A stretch of 64,000 nucleotides of DNA from Prevotella dentasini JCM 15908. GTDB taxonomy: Bacteria; Bacteroidota; Bacteroidia; Bacteroidales; Bacteroidaceae. Within the stretch, counting starts at the first letter, position 1; every line of letters starts with the position of its first letter. The stretch is taken from assembly GCF_000614065.1 (NCBI RefSeq), contig NZ_BAKG01000009.1:1-64000 (forward strand). The letters run 5' to 3'. Shown piece by piece: positions 50,204 through 58,301 of the stretch. Made by a program: the position numbers and the translations under genes. The notes under the pieces are model-generated. The model saw only the letters and a list, made by a program, of their open reading frames with translations. It had not been told where the DNA came from and searched no databases.

Positions 50204-50645
50204 CGTTCTTAAGGGCCGAATTTCCCTGATATGGATGTAATTATCCCGAACTGGCGTATTGATGCACAGGTGCAATAATGCAGACAAGCACAGGGCCTGT
50301 CCCTACATTTTTGATTGCAGAATAACGGGTATTCGTGCCTGAAGCCCTGTTCGTTTGTGTGTTCTGTCTGAAGCCATTGACGATGGGCAACCAACCTGTA
50401 GGGACAGGCCCCGTGCCTGTCCGACGCGTTGGGTTGTGCGGTTTGTTCCCCAATGTCTGGTTGGTTTTGATGCGGACGGGCACAGGGCCTGTCCCTACAT
50501 TTTTGATTGCGGAATGATGGGTATCCGTACCTGAAGCCCTGTTCATTTGTATGTTCTGTCTGAAGTCATGGGCGAACCGCAGCTTTCCTGCAATTCTGAT
50601 GCAGCGGTTTTGCATATACCGGTTACGGGTTGTCGGGAACGGTGA
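50204..50645. repeat. Family A elements in ~194 bp units
   Basis: Family A at 50280-50307 (G-C, reverse), 50396-50423 (G-C, forward) and 50473-50499 (G-C, reverse). The stretch CTACATTTTTGATTGC followed by GAAGCCCTGTTC recurs at 50303 and 50497, so a 194-base unit is duplicated. This is the one facing pair in the window where both hairpins are of the same (G-C) type. No gene found. Confidence 0.85.
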
Positions 50646-50651
50646 GGGCAA

Positions 50652-50687
50652 AAAAAAGCCTTGGCTGATTCGCATCACCCAAGGTTC
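50652..50687 (-). terminator. Terminator facing the oxidoreductase gene
   Basis: On the minus strand CCTTGG pairs with CCAAGG (50682-50663 region), followed by CTTTTTTTTG. The gene at 50815-51369 would be terminated about 130 bases past its stop. Confidence 0.65.
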
Positions 50688-50814
50688 CAATACTAAAACT
50701 AAATTAACCACTAAAAAAACTGCTACAAAGATAGTGATTTTTTCTGAAACACCATCATTGAATATCGAATTTTAACGTTAAAAAATGTATTTTGCCGCTT
50801 TTGCGCCTGTTTTT

Positions 50815-51369
50815 TTACACTTTTTTTACCTGTTCTATGAGTTTTTGGGCGTGCTGACGGCTGACTTCCCTTATTTGTTCGAGCAGGGCATCATCGGTGC
50901 GCATGGCGTAGGAGACGCTGCCCGTGTAGACATAGTCCTGAAGGTCGAGCTTGCAGAGGGCGCAGGTGGCCTTAATCTGCGAGAGGAGAATCTCGTCGAT
51001 GGTGTAGCCCACGGCTTCGTGGCTGTAGGCCTCGGCAGGCGCGCCCGTGGTGAACGAGGGGATGAGCTTCTTGCCTTCGAGGGCGTGGCCCGTGGAGCCG
51101 TAGGCGAATCCGTGTACGACTACCTGCTCTATCCACCGGCGGAGGAGGGAGGGCATGCTGTACCAGAATACGGGGAACTGCCAGACGATGACGTCGGCGC
51201 GGACGAGCTTATCCTGCTCTGCCTTGACGTCGATGCGGAAGTCGGGGTACAGCTCGCTGAGGATGGAAAACTCTGCATCGGGGAAGGCCTTGCGCAGTTC
51301 GTCGAGAATGATTTTGTTGGCTACCGAGTCGTTGAGGTCGGTGTGGCCGGAAACGATTAATATGTTCAT
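50815..51369 (-). CDS. Flavodoxin-fold NAD(P)H-dependent oxidoreductase
   Basis: 184 residues. LIVSGHTDLNDSVANK at the N-terminus is the FMN phosphate loop; VIVWQFPVFWYSMPSLLRRWIEQV at about 60-83 and GKKLIPSFTTGAPAEAYS at about 98-115 fit the KefF/MdaB/NQO1-like flavoprotein family that reduces quinones. It stands alone behind a promoter at 51474-51444 (TTGG, 19 bases, TAACTTTG on the minus strand). The substrate is unknown; protection against quinone or redox stress is the usual role. Confidence 0.9.
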   Translation of the reverse strand: MNILIVSGHTDLNDSVANKIILDELRKAFPDAEFSILSELYPDFRIDVKAEQDKLVRADVIVWQFPVFWYSMPSLLRRWIEQVVVHGFAYGSTGHALEGKKLIPSFTTGAPAEAYSHEAVGYTIDEILLSQIKATCALCKLDLQDYVYTGSVSYAMRTDDALLEQIREVSRQHAQKLIEQVKKV

Positions 51370-51443
51370 AATGCTGTTTTTTCCACATCCGGGCGGTGCG
51401 CGGACGTGGGTTCATATATCCTGTTTTTATTCTGAATCTGTTG

Positions 51444-51474
51444 CAAAGTTAGGCATTTATGGGGTGATGGCCAA
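51444..51474 (-). promoter_or_regulatory. Promoter of the oxidoreductase gene
   Basis: On the minus strand TTGG (51474-51471), 19 bases, TAACTTTG (51451-51444). Confidence 0.65.
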
Positions 51475-51586
51475 GATTTTTGTCATGTTTTTGACGGATA
51501 GTCTGGATAAATGTCATTCGGCTGTTCTCTGTCTGTCGTCGGTGAGGGGTGTGTGGCGCGGTTCCGGCCCGGTGAGGGTGGGAAAA

Positions 51587-51625
51587 CGAAAGTGCCGTTT
51601 TCGCCCTGTGAAAACGGCACTTTCG
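51587..51625. repeat. Family C hairpin, 16-base arms
   Basis: A perfect inverted repeat CGAAAGTGCCGTTTTC (51587-51602) / GAAAACGGCACTTTCG (51610-51625) with a 7-base loop; a half-copy AACGGCACTTTGG follows at 51635. The stretch 51370-51705 otherwise holds only the oxidoreductase promoter. Confidence 0.85.
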
Positions 51626-51705
51626 CATAGTCGGAACGGCACTTTGGCCTGACGGGTACAGCGGTGCGGAGACGGCAGTGCGCTGACCGGGCGTGCCGGG
51701 CGGTG

Positions 51706-52560
51706 CTACCAGTCGGCAAGGCTGGCCGATGCCTCTACCTCGGTCTCTACGTCGTCTGGCAGGCCGGAGAAGAAGTCAAGCCCTGTGATGCGCTCTACTT
51801 GGTCTACGGTGTTGACGTAGGAGTCCTTGGGGCGGTTGCCGTCGGTGTTTCGGTAGACGAATCCGATGGCCTTTGGCTTCCGGCCCGTGCAGAGAATGAC
51901 CTTGAAGAAGGCTTCGGGCACGGTGATGCGGTTGCGTCCGATGGTCTTGTGCCGCCGGTTGAGGAGGATAGGTCCGCAGACGATGTGCAGGTCGCCGTAG
52001 CGTCGCGCCCAGTCGCGGCATTGCATTTCGAGTTCGTTCCAGTCGCCGCGGTTGAGGTTCGGGTTCTGCGGACAGACGTTCGTCAGGAGGAACGACTCCT
52101 CCATAGCCCGGCGGTCCCACTTGTTGTCGCCTGCCGGGCAGAGGTGTCCGCGGTCGTAGCCCGACTGGATGTAGTCGTAGGTGGTGGCGCGCGGCATGGG
52201 CACGTCCTCGTCTTCGTGGAAGGGAATGTCCTTGCGCGATGCCTTGCCGCGGAGATGCTCTGCCGTCAGATGCCACGCCACCCAGTTGGGTATGCGCAGT
52301 TCGGGGTTGTAGGACAGGTCATAGGCGGTGCGGTGCAGGATGATTCCTGCCGCCTTTCCTCCTACAGGAAGCAGGCTGATTGCCGGTCCGGGGCTGTCGG
52401 GGGCAGTCGCGGCAGCATCCTTGCCGGAGGGGGTGGGCTGTGGCAGGGGTATTTCGGCCCTGCCTGCAGGGCGGCGGAGCGACGGGGTGTGGCGTCGTGG
52501 GCCGCAGGCGGCAAGGAGTAGGGGAAGGAACAGGAGGGGGAGGATGGATGACGGGCGCAT
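51706..52560 (-). CDS. DNA/RNA non-specific endonuclease, lipoprotein
   Basis: 284 residues. The start at 52560 gives a lipoprotein signal (SILPLLFLPLLLAAC). A Pro-rich linker precedes the NUC1-type domain: the catalytic DRGHLCPAGDNKW is at about 145-157 (His general base), with downstream SFLLTNVCPQNPNLNRGDWNELE supplying the metal-binding Asn. The enzyme would act in the periplasm or at the surface, probably to degrade extracellular nucleic acid for nutrition. It is tandem with an rluA-type gene on the same strand. Confidence 0.9.
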   Translation of the reverse strand: MRPSSILPLLFLPLLLAACGPRRHTPSLRRPAGRAEIPLPQPTPSGKDAAATAPDSPGPAISLLPVGGKAAGIILHRTAYDLSYNPELRIPNWVAWHLTAEHLRGKASRKDIPFHEDEDVPMPRATTYDYIQSGYDRGHLCPAGDNKWDRRAMEESFLLTNVCPQNPNLNRGDWNELEMQCRDWARRYGDLHIVCGPILLNRRHKTIGRNRITVPEAFFKVILCTGRKPKAIGFVYRNTDGNRPKDSYVNTVDQVERITGLDFFSGLPDDVETEVEASASLADW

Positions 52561-52682
52561 GGGCGAGAGTGGAAAATGGGAAAAAGGAAGGGTGGGGGCG
52601 GACGGCACGTGCGGCGGAAAGCCGGCAATATGCCCCGCTTAAGGCTGCCGCGTGTGTGCGTCGGTGCGTCGTCGTGCGGCGG

Positions 52683-53405
52683 CTACGGGGTGCATGGCTC
52701 TTCGGAATCCGACTGTGGCCGGCCCGTACCCTGCTCTCCGGGTGCTATTGCCTGCCAGAGAGGGTCGTCGGGGAGGGGCGACTCTACGCTGATGCCGAGC
52801 TTCGAGACGGGGTGGACGAACTCTACGCGGTGGCTGAGCAGCGAGATGCTGCCGTCGGGGTTGGAGCGTCGCGCACCGTACTTGAGGTCGCCCCTGATGG
52901 GGCATCCCATGTTGGAGAGCTGGCACCGTATCTGGTGATGTCTGCCCGTCAGCAGATTGACTTCGAGCAGCGTGTAGCGGTCTGTTCCGCCTATGACCCT
53001 GTAGTGGAGTATGGACTTCTTCGACGTGGGCATCTCGCGGTTGTAGGCATAGCTCTTGTTCTGCCGCTCGTTGCGCACGAGCCAGTCTGTCAGCGTGTCC
53101 TCGTCGCGGTAGGGTGCCGTCTGCACGATGGCCCAATAGGTCTTGTGCACCTCGCCGTTGCGGAACATGCTGTTCAGCCGGGTGAGTGCCTTGGAGGTCC
53201 GGGCAAAGACGACAAGTCCTGCCACGGGACGGTCAAGCCTGTGTACGACGCCCAAGAACACATTGCCGGGCTTCTGATACTTTTCCTTTATCCACCGCTT
53301 GACGGTCTCGGAGAGAGGCTCGTCTCCCGACTTGTCGGCCTGCACTATCTCGCCTGCCTCCTTGTAGACGATGATGACGTGGTTGTCTTCGTAGAGTACC
53401 TTCAT
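52683..53405 (-). CDS. RluA-family RNA pseudouridine synthase
   Basis: 240 residues from MKVLYEDNHVIIVYKEAG. HRLDRPVAGLVVFAR at about 60-74 contains the catalytic Asp. LLTGRHHQIRCQLSNMGCPI and GDLKYGAR complete the signature. There is no S4 domain. Sites modified in rRNA or tRNA cannot be told. It lies behind fabG with a family B hairpin between. Confidence 0.93.
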   Translation of the reverse strand: MKVLYEDNHVIIVYKEAGEIVQADKSGDEPLSETVKRWIKEKYQKPGNVFLGVVHRLDRPVAGLVVFARTSKALTRLNSMFRNGEVHKTYWAIVQTAPYRDEDTLTDWLVRNERQNKSYAYNREMPTSKKSILHYRVIGGTDRYTLLEVNLLTGRHHQIRCQLSNMGCPIRGDLKYGARRSNPDGSISLLSHRVEFVHPVSKLGISVESPLPDDPLWQAIAPGEQGTGRPQSDSEEPCTP

Positions 53406-53410
53406 TGTAG

Positions 53411-53460
53411 TAAGAGGCCTCCCCAAGCCCTCCCGGAAAGGAAGGCTTGGGGAGGCCGTC
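53411..53460. repeat. Family B hairpin between fabG and the rluA-type gene
   Basis: GGCCTCCCCAAGCC (53414-53427) pairs with GGCTTGGGGAGGCC (53444-53457), 14 perfect pairs around a 16-base loop. It sits in the 68-base gap of a same-strand gene pair and may reduce read-through. Confidence 0.8.
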
Positions 53461-53473
53461 GGTCAGTTGGTTA

Positions 53474-54220
53474 TTACATGTTCATGCCGCCGTCTACCTG
53501 AATTACCTGTCCCGAAACGTAGCTCGAGAGGTCTGATGCGAGGTACACGGCCGTGTTGGCGATGTCGTCTACGGTACCGCCGCGGCGCAGCGGAATCTTT
53601 GAAATCCACTCCTTGCGGATGTCGTCGGGCAGGGCCTGTGTCATGGCCGTGTCGATGAAGCCCGGCGCGATGGCGTTGGCGCGTATGCCCTTGGGACCCA
53701 TCTCCTGTCCGATGCTCTTGGCAAGGGCTATGAGTCCGGCCTTGGAGGCAGCGTAGTTGGCTTGTCCGGCATTTCCGTGAACGCCTACGACGCTGGCCAT
53801 GTTGATGATGCTGCCGCCGCGCTGCCGCATCATGACGGGGACGCAGGCGTGGATGAAGTTGAAGGCACTCTTGAGGTTGACTGCTATGACGGCGTCCCAC
53901 TGCTGCTCGGTCATTCGGAGCATGAGCCCGTCCTTGGTGATTCCGGCGTTGTTGACGAGTATGTCTACCGACCCGAACTCTTCCTTCACCTGTCTTACCA
54001 CCTCTTCCGACTGTGCGAAGTCGGCGGCGTTGCTGGCATATCCTCTTACTTTCACGCCGAGGGCGGCTATTTCAGCTTCGGTAGCCTTTCCGTTCTCGTC
54101 AATGACGAGGTCGGTAAAGGCGATGTTGGCACCTTCCTGTGCAAACTTCAGCGCGATGGCTTTTCCGATTCCGCGTGCAGCTCCTGTAACGAGGGCTGTC
54201 TTTCCTTCTAATAGTTTCAT
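53474..54220 (-). CDS. fabG: 3-oxoacyl-ACP reductase
   Basis: 248 residues, intact. NADP motif GAARGIGKA, NNAGITKDGLMLRMTEQQWD (a hallmark of FabG), catalytic Ser of NMASVVGVHGN, YAASKAGLIALAKS (Tyr, Lys), and the C-terminal VSGQVIQVDGGM. It reduces beta-ketoacyl-ACP in fatty-acid elongation. It lies 93 bases behind a TetR-type regulator, which may control it. Confidence 0.95.
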   Translation of the reverse strand: MKLLEGKTALVTGAARGIGKAIALKFAQEGANIAFTDLVIDENGKATEAEIAALGVKVRGYASNAADFAQSEEVVRQVKEEFGSVDILVNNAGITKDGLMLRMTEQQWDAVIAVNLKSAFNFIHACVPVMMRQRGGSIINMASVVGVHGNAGQANYAASKAGLIALAKSIGQEMGPKGIRANAIAPGFIDTAMTQALPDDIRKEWISKIPLRRGGTVDDIANTAVYLASDLSSYVSGQVIQVDGGMNM

Positions 54221-54313
54221 TTTGCTTTATTGTTTTTTGTGGCCTGCAGGCTGTCCCTGCAGGCTGTTGTTGGTCTTTTTCGGCCGGGGTGTGGCGTCGG
54301 GGGTGGGAGGTTT

Positions 54314-54907
54314 CTACTTCGTGGTTCTGTTGCCCAGTGCTCCGTAGACCACCTTTGCCACGAGCGGACGCGATGTCTCCTCGGTCAGCCCGTGCCCGAG
54401 CCGTCCGTAGATGAAGGGCACTTCGAGTCCCTTGATGCAGTAGTGGGTGATGTCGGCCACGAGTTCCACGTTGTCAATGTCGAACTCTCCGTCTGCCTTC
54501 GCGTCGGCATACACCTTTCTGAATAGTTCTATCTCGTCCTCGTCGAAGTTCTTGCGCACCTTCTCCACCATCCAGATGTTGCGGAAGAACTCTGCCCTGA
54601 GGTTGCCGTTCCGCATGACCGTCTCCTTGATCATGCTCAGGTGGGTGTATATCAGTTCGATAATCTTGTCCTGAGGGGAGATTTTCTTGGATGCCACCTC
54701 GTCGAGCTTGTCGGACAAGCGTTCCAGTTCCGCCTCTATGACGGCATAGTAGACGTCGTCCTTGCTCTTGAAATAGGTGTAGAGCGTGCGGCGGCCCTTG
54801 CCCGAGGCCTGCGCAATGTCGTTCATCGTAGTGTTGGCAATGCCGTTCTTGGCAAACAGCTGCCTTGCCACGTCTACCAGTTTTTGTCTTGTCTTTGAAA
54901 TGGACAT
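54314..54907 (-). CDS. TetR-family regulator upstream of fabG
   Basis: 197 residues. The N-terminal helix-turn-helix (LVDVARQLFAKNGIANTTMNDIAQASGKGRRTLYTYF) is typical; the C-terminal ligand domain is helical. The gene immediately precedes fabG on the same strand. A palindromic operator overlaps its own -7 element (54930-54969), so autoregulation is likely and it may tune fatty-acid synthesis. The effector is unknown; long-chain acyl groups are a guess. Confidence 0.9.
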   Translation of the reverse strand: MSISKTRQKLVDVARQLFAKNGIANTTMNDIAQASGKGRRTLYTYFKSKDDVYYAVIEAELERLSDKLDEVASKKISPQDKIIELIYTHLSMIKETVMRNGNLRAEFFRNIWMVEKVRKNFDEDEIELFRKVYADAKADGEFDIDNVELVADITHYCIKGLEVPFIYGRLGHGLTEETSRPLVAKVVYGALGNRTTK

Positions 54908-54929
54908 CTTTTCTTTTTTCTTTTATGAG

Positions 54930-54989
54930 TGCGTTTGCACAATGTAAACGCTATGTGCAAATGTACGCATAATCTTCAAGATATGCAAG
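54930..54989 (-). promoter_or_regulatory. Promoter with overlapping TetR-type operator
   Basis: TTTGCAC (54934-54940) and GTGCAAA (54955-54961) form a perfect inverted repeat, extended by TGCG (54930-54933) and CGCA (54966-54969). On the minus strand TACATTTG (54965-54958) is a -7 element, with TTGC 20 bases upstream as the -33 element. Thus the right operator arm covers the -7 box. Confidence 0.7.
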
Positions 54990-55070
54990 TTTCGGGGGGA
55001 AAAACAGTTGTTAAAGTCTGTTGATTTGCTGTTTGTCCTCCTCCGGCAGTGGGCGTGCGCGGTTATTTGC

Positions 55071-55775
55071 CTATTCCTCCAGTGCGAAATACTCTTTCAG
55101 TTCGGCAATCGCCTCGCCGTTGGCGTTCCGCAGGTCCTTTGCTATCTCCCCTCTCTCAAGGAGGAGTATGCGCGTGGAAATCTCGGAGACGAACTCGAGG
55201 TTGTGGCTCGAGAGGAGGACGGTCGTGCCCAGTTCGGCATTGAGCCTGCATATCCTGCGTGCCACAATCATCTGCGAGGAGGGGTCGAGGTAGTTGAACG
55301 GCTCGTCGAGTATGAGCAGTTGCGGATGTATCATCATTGCACCGATGATGCCGGTCTTCTGCCGGTTGCCCTGCGAGAAGTTGCGGAGATACTTCCCCGT
55401 GGCGAGTATCTCGCCGTGCATGAGCTGGTCGAAGTCGGCGAGACGGGCCGAAAGCTCGCCGGGCGGCAGGTGGTAGAGCTGGGCGATGAGGTCGAAGTAC
55501 TCCTCGGGCGTGTAGAAGTCGATGAGGAAGCGGTCGTCGATGAACGAACCCGTAAACTCCTTCCACTCCGTGCTCTGGTCTACCCGCTGTCCGTCTATGG
55601 CGGCATGGCCGGTGGTGGGTTGGAGTATGTCGAGCAGAATCCGCAGCAGGGTGGTCTTGCCTGCCCCGTTGTTGCCTACGAGTCCGACAATCTCGCCCCG
55701 GCCTATGGTCAGTTCGGGAATGTTGAGGGCAGTCTGGCTGCCGTACACCTTGGTGAGTTGGTTGATGCTTATCAT
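55071..55775 (-). CDS. ABC transporter ATP-binding protein
   Basis: 234 residues. Walker A GNNGAGKTT (about 34-42), signature FSQGNRQKTG (about 134-143), Walker B LLILDEPF (about 153-160), then SSHNLEF. It powers the DUF5687 permease encoded 96 bases upstream on the same strand. Together they make a two-gene exporter of a type common in Bacteroidetes; the cargo is unknown. Confidence 0.92.
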   Translation of the reverse strand: MISINQLTKVYGSQTALNIPELTIGRGEIVGLVGNNGAGKTTLLRILLDILQPTTGHAAIDGQRVDQSTEWKEFTGSFIDDRFLIDFYTPEEYFDLIAQLYHLPPGELSARLADFDQLMHGEILATGKYLRNFSQGNRQKTGIIGAMMIHPQLLILDEPFNYLDPSSQMIVARRICRLNAELGTTVLLSSHNLEFVSEISTRILLLERGEIAKDLRNANGEAIAELKEYFALEE

Positions 55776-55792
55776 GCTGTTTGTCTGTTATA

Positions 55793-55812
55793 GTCTCCCC
55801 GGGGGAGGCTGT
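55793..55812. repeat. Family B palindrome inside the ABC gene pair
   Basis: CTCCCCGGGGGAG lies in the 96-base gap between permease and ATPase genes. Confidence 0.6.
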
Positions 55813-55871
55813 CTGTGGGCGCGGAGGGCGGTTTGTCCGTCCGCTGCCGGTGGGTGGAACTTAGGTTTTCG

Positions 55872-57251
55872 TCAGTTTCGGTAGCTCTCCATGCGTTCGT
55901 ATCTCCTTGCCATGAAGGCTGCCTCCACCGTGCCGATGACTCTCCTATGGAGGGCAAGCCCTGCCAGACCGACCGTGGCAAGGACGAGCGTGCACCATAC
56001 GGGCGGCAGGAATACCGCGCAGGCGACGTATCCGGCAAAGGGAATCAGGGAGAGGAAGCCCAAGGGCGACCAGCTCGCCCCCTGATAGTTGAAGAAAGCC
56101 GAGGCGAAGATGTCTATCCTGTTAGATTTCAGGCAGGTGGGCAGGTAGGTGAGGTTGCCCGCTCCCGAGGCGAACAGCCACAGGGCGAGCAGATGCCACG
56201 TGCCGACGAGGTCGGTGAGGAAGGTCAGGGGCAGCAGAATCGTCATTCCCACGGCGTTGAGCAGGGCGAAGGCGTAGTATTTACGCTGCAGCATCGTGCC
56301 GACGGCGTAGGGCTTGGTCATCAGTCCGTCGAAGTAGTTGGCTTCCACTCCGAACATCATTCCGCCCATCGCCATGGACGCTCCCTCCACGGCCATGTAG
56401 AGGACGAGGGGTATCAGCAGGGCCATGTCGCCGCTGCCGTTGTCGAGCAGGGCGAGATAGTACACCTCCAGAGGCATCACGACGAGCATGACGAGCACCG
56501 TCATGCGCAGCCGGCGGGCGCGCAGTATGCCTGCCATCTCCATCCTGAACACCGAGAGCCACCCGAGGCCCATCACGCGGTGCGTCCGCCGCCGGTCTTC
56601 GTGGTAGGTGTGCAGGCGGCACATATACAGATATACGGCGAGGGACGCCACGGCCGAGAGCACGGCAAAGCCTGCGAGGTGAGCGGCCCAAGGTATGCGG
56701 AAGAGGTTGATGGCGTAGAGCGTCAGCACTCCTCCCCAGAACATCCATCCCATGACGACGGGCAGGCGGTACTCCCACCCCCTTGCCTTGCGCAGGGCGG
56801 TAACGGCCAGCCCGTCGGTGTAGGAGAGGGCGTAGAACGCCACCGAGGCAAGGGCTGCCACGGCAGGCGGCATCAGCCAGAACGACAGGGGCACGAGGAT
56901 GATGAGGAGGGCGAAATTCCAGAAGTTGAAGAGGTTGGTGACGGCGATGAAGCGGTTCCACGTTGTCTCGCCGACGGGCTTCGTGCGCAGGCAGTCGTCC
57001 ATGACGGCCGTGTCGTGCTTCATAAACAGCTTTACCATCGTGTCCGCAGGAATCATCGCCACCGCCATGACGGCCGCCGCCACGGCCCAGTCGGCCTTGG
57101 CGGTCGCGCTGCCGAGGTCGTCGCCCGAAGTCATGACGGACAGCACCGTCCCCATGGCCATGAAGCTGTAGACGTACACCGCCCCGAAGAGCTTGCTCCA
57201 CTTAAATTCTCTCCGCTGCCTGAGCAGCCACAGTCTGAGCAGTAGTTTCAT
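55872..57251 (-). CDS. ABC transporter permease, DUF5687 family
   Basis: 459 residues with about ten to twelve hydrophobic helices. It fits DUF5687, a Bacteroidetes ABC-2-like permease found beside a short ATPase, as here. Residues PADTMVKLFMKHDTAVMDDCLRTKPV form a loop after helix 2, and the middle loop (about 205-240) is strongly basic (EDRRRTHR). Substrate unknown. Confidence 0.85.
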   Translation of the reverse strand: MKLLLRLWLLRQRREFKWSKLFGAVYVYSFMAMGTVLSVMTSGDDLGSATAKADWAVAAAVMAVAMIPADTMVKLFMKHDTAVMDDCLRTKPVGETTWNRFIAVTNLFNFWNFALLIILVPLSFWLMPPAVAALASVAFYALSYTDGLAVTALRKARGWEYRLPVVMGWMFWGGVLTLYAINLFRIPWAAHLAGFAVLSAVASLAVYLYMCRLHTYHEDRRRTHRVMGLGWLSVFRMEMAGILRARRLRMTVLVMLVVMPLEVYYLALLDNGSGDMALLIPLVLYMAVEGASMAMGGMMFGVEANYFDGLMTKPYAVGTMLQRKYYAFALLNAVGMTILLPLTFLTDLVGTWHLLALWLFASGAGNLTYLPTCLKSNRIDIFASAFFNYQGASWSPLGFLSLIPFAGYVACAVFLPPVWCTLVLATVGLAGLALHRRVIGTVEAAFMARRYERMESYRN

Positions 57252-57264
57252 AGTCGTTGCGGCA

Positions 57265-57636
57265 TTATGTGTCGGGGTTCTCCCTATAATATTCGTCCCA
57301 TTTTCTCATGGCCTCCTGCCAGTCGGTGGCCTGCTCCCCGTCCGGGGTCTGTTGCCGGGCGGCTTGGTCGCGCTCCCGGTCGCGTGCGCGCTTGGCTTTC
57401 ATGCCGGCAATGGTGTCGTCGTCGAGTATGAGGATGGCACGCCTGTCTATGGCCTGCCGGAGCTCGTCCTCCCCGAACGCCTTTCCCGGCTCGTTGAAGT
57501 CGGAGATGTTGAACTCATAGTCTACCCGCAGCCGGTGCCTGATAAGTTTCTGTCCGGCCCGGTTGGCGGCATTCTTCTGGCGCAGCAGCCGTGCTATGTC
57601 CCTGATTTCTCCCTGCGAGTATTTGTTTCTTCCCAT
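57265..57636 (-). CDS. Conserved small protein upstream of the ABC genes
   Basis: 123 residues, soluble and highly charged. MGRNKYSQGEIRDIARLLRQ and YEFNISDFNEPGKAFG are reminiscent of a small Bacteroidetes family without a function that I know. The C-terminal 40 residues are Arg/Gln/Asp-rich and likely disordered. It ends 13 bases before the DUF5687 start, so the three genes form one operon. Confidence 0.7.
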   Translation of the reverse strand: MGRNKYSQGEIRDIARLLRQKNAANRAGQKLIRHRLRVDYEFNISDFNEPGKAFGEDELRQAIDRRAILILDDDTIAGMKAKRARDRERDQAARQQTPDGEQATDWQEAMRKWDEYYRENPDT

Positions 57637-57855
57637 GAATGGTCGTTGCTGTCTTTGGTTTTACGGATGCAAAGTTACGAAAATAATGCCATTACCCGTC
57701 GCTTTGGTGCCGGAAATCGGCCGTCCCGTGCTTTCCGTCTCCGTTTTCCGGCCGCATCCTGCCGTTCTTCCGGGCGTCCAGCCCCGTTCCCGGCGTGCTG
57801 CGCGCCCCTTGTGTCTGCTAATATGCGTGCCGTGTACAAAATAACGGTCTTTTCT

Positions 57856-57887
57856 TTTGGTGATTTATTCAAAAAGCATTAACTTTG
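57856..57887 (+). promoter_or_regulatory. Promoter of a small RNA
   Basis: TTTG at 57856-57859, 20 bases, TAACTTTG at 57880-57887. Confidence 0.7.
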
Positions 57888-57891
57888 CAAT

Positions 57892-57984
57892 CGTTATCCT
57901 GAAAACAATCTTTTTACCTTAGAAGGTACTAATGCCTATTTAAGAATTAAGCGGTTCCCTGTGAAGGTCATCGCTTTTTTCGTT
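57892..57984 (+). ncRNA. Possible ~95-nt small RNA
   Basis: A consensus promoter (57856-57887) is followed within 95 bases by AAGCGGT (57949-57955) pairing with ATCGCTT (57970-57976) and a TTTTTTCGTTTTT tract. An internal TACCTTAGAAGGTA hairpin lies at about 57917-57930. There is no reading frame. It is isolated, with the nearest gene more than 500 bases downstream. I do not recognise the family. Confidence 0.45.
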
Positions 57985-58011
57985 TTTATACGCCTGTCCC
58001 CCTTTCCGTCC

Positions 58012-58110
58012 CGGCCTTGCGAAAGCGGCACTTTGACACGGTGAAAGTGCCGTTCCGACACAGCGAAACGGGCTTGTTCGCCTTGCGAAAGCGGCCCTTT
58101 CGTTTTCCCG
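58012..58110. repeat. Family C repeats
   Basis: GCGAAAGCGGCACTTT/AAAGTGCCG at 58019-58052 (nine-pair core) and a second arm GCGAAAGCGGCCCTTTCG at 58085-58102. Confidence 0.75.
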
Positions 58111-58200
58111 TTGTTTTGGACGGGCAGTGCGCCTGCGGTGCAGGGGGTGTATGGTGGCCATATTCCGTCCCCCAAAATCCTTTTTTATAGCAATCGAAAA

Positions 58201-58266
58201 TGTAGGGACAGACCGCGTGTCTGTCCGATGGGTGTTTGGCGGACAGGCACAGGGCCTGTCCCTACA
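58201..58266. repeat. Family A facing pair
   Basis: 58201-58227 (A-T type, forward) faces 58240-58266 (G-C type, reverse). Confidence 0.9.
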
Positions 58267-58301
58267 AGTCGCCTGCACTTCGTCGGTGGTGTCGACGGAG
58301 G

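Noticed and set aside
55815-57245. A 476-codon plus-strand frame opposite the DUF5687 permease gene
   Set aside because: The translation is His/Gly/Glu/Gln-rich without hydrophobic core, as expected for antisense of a membrane protein. The permease on the minus strand is coherent.
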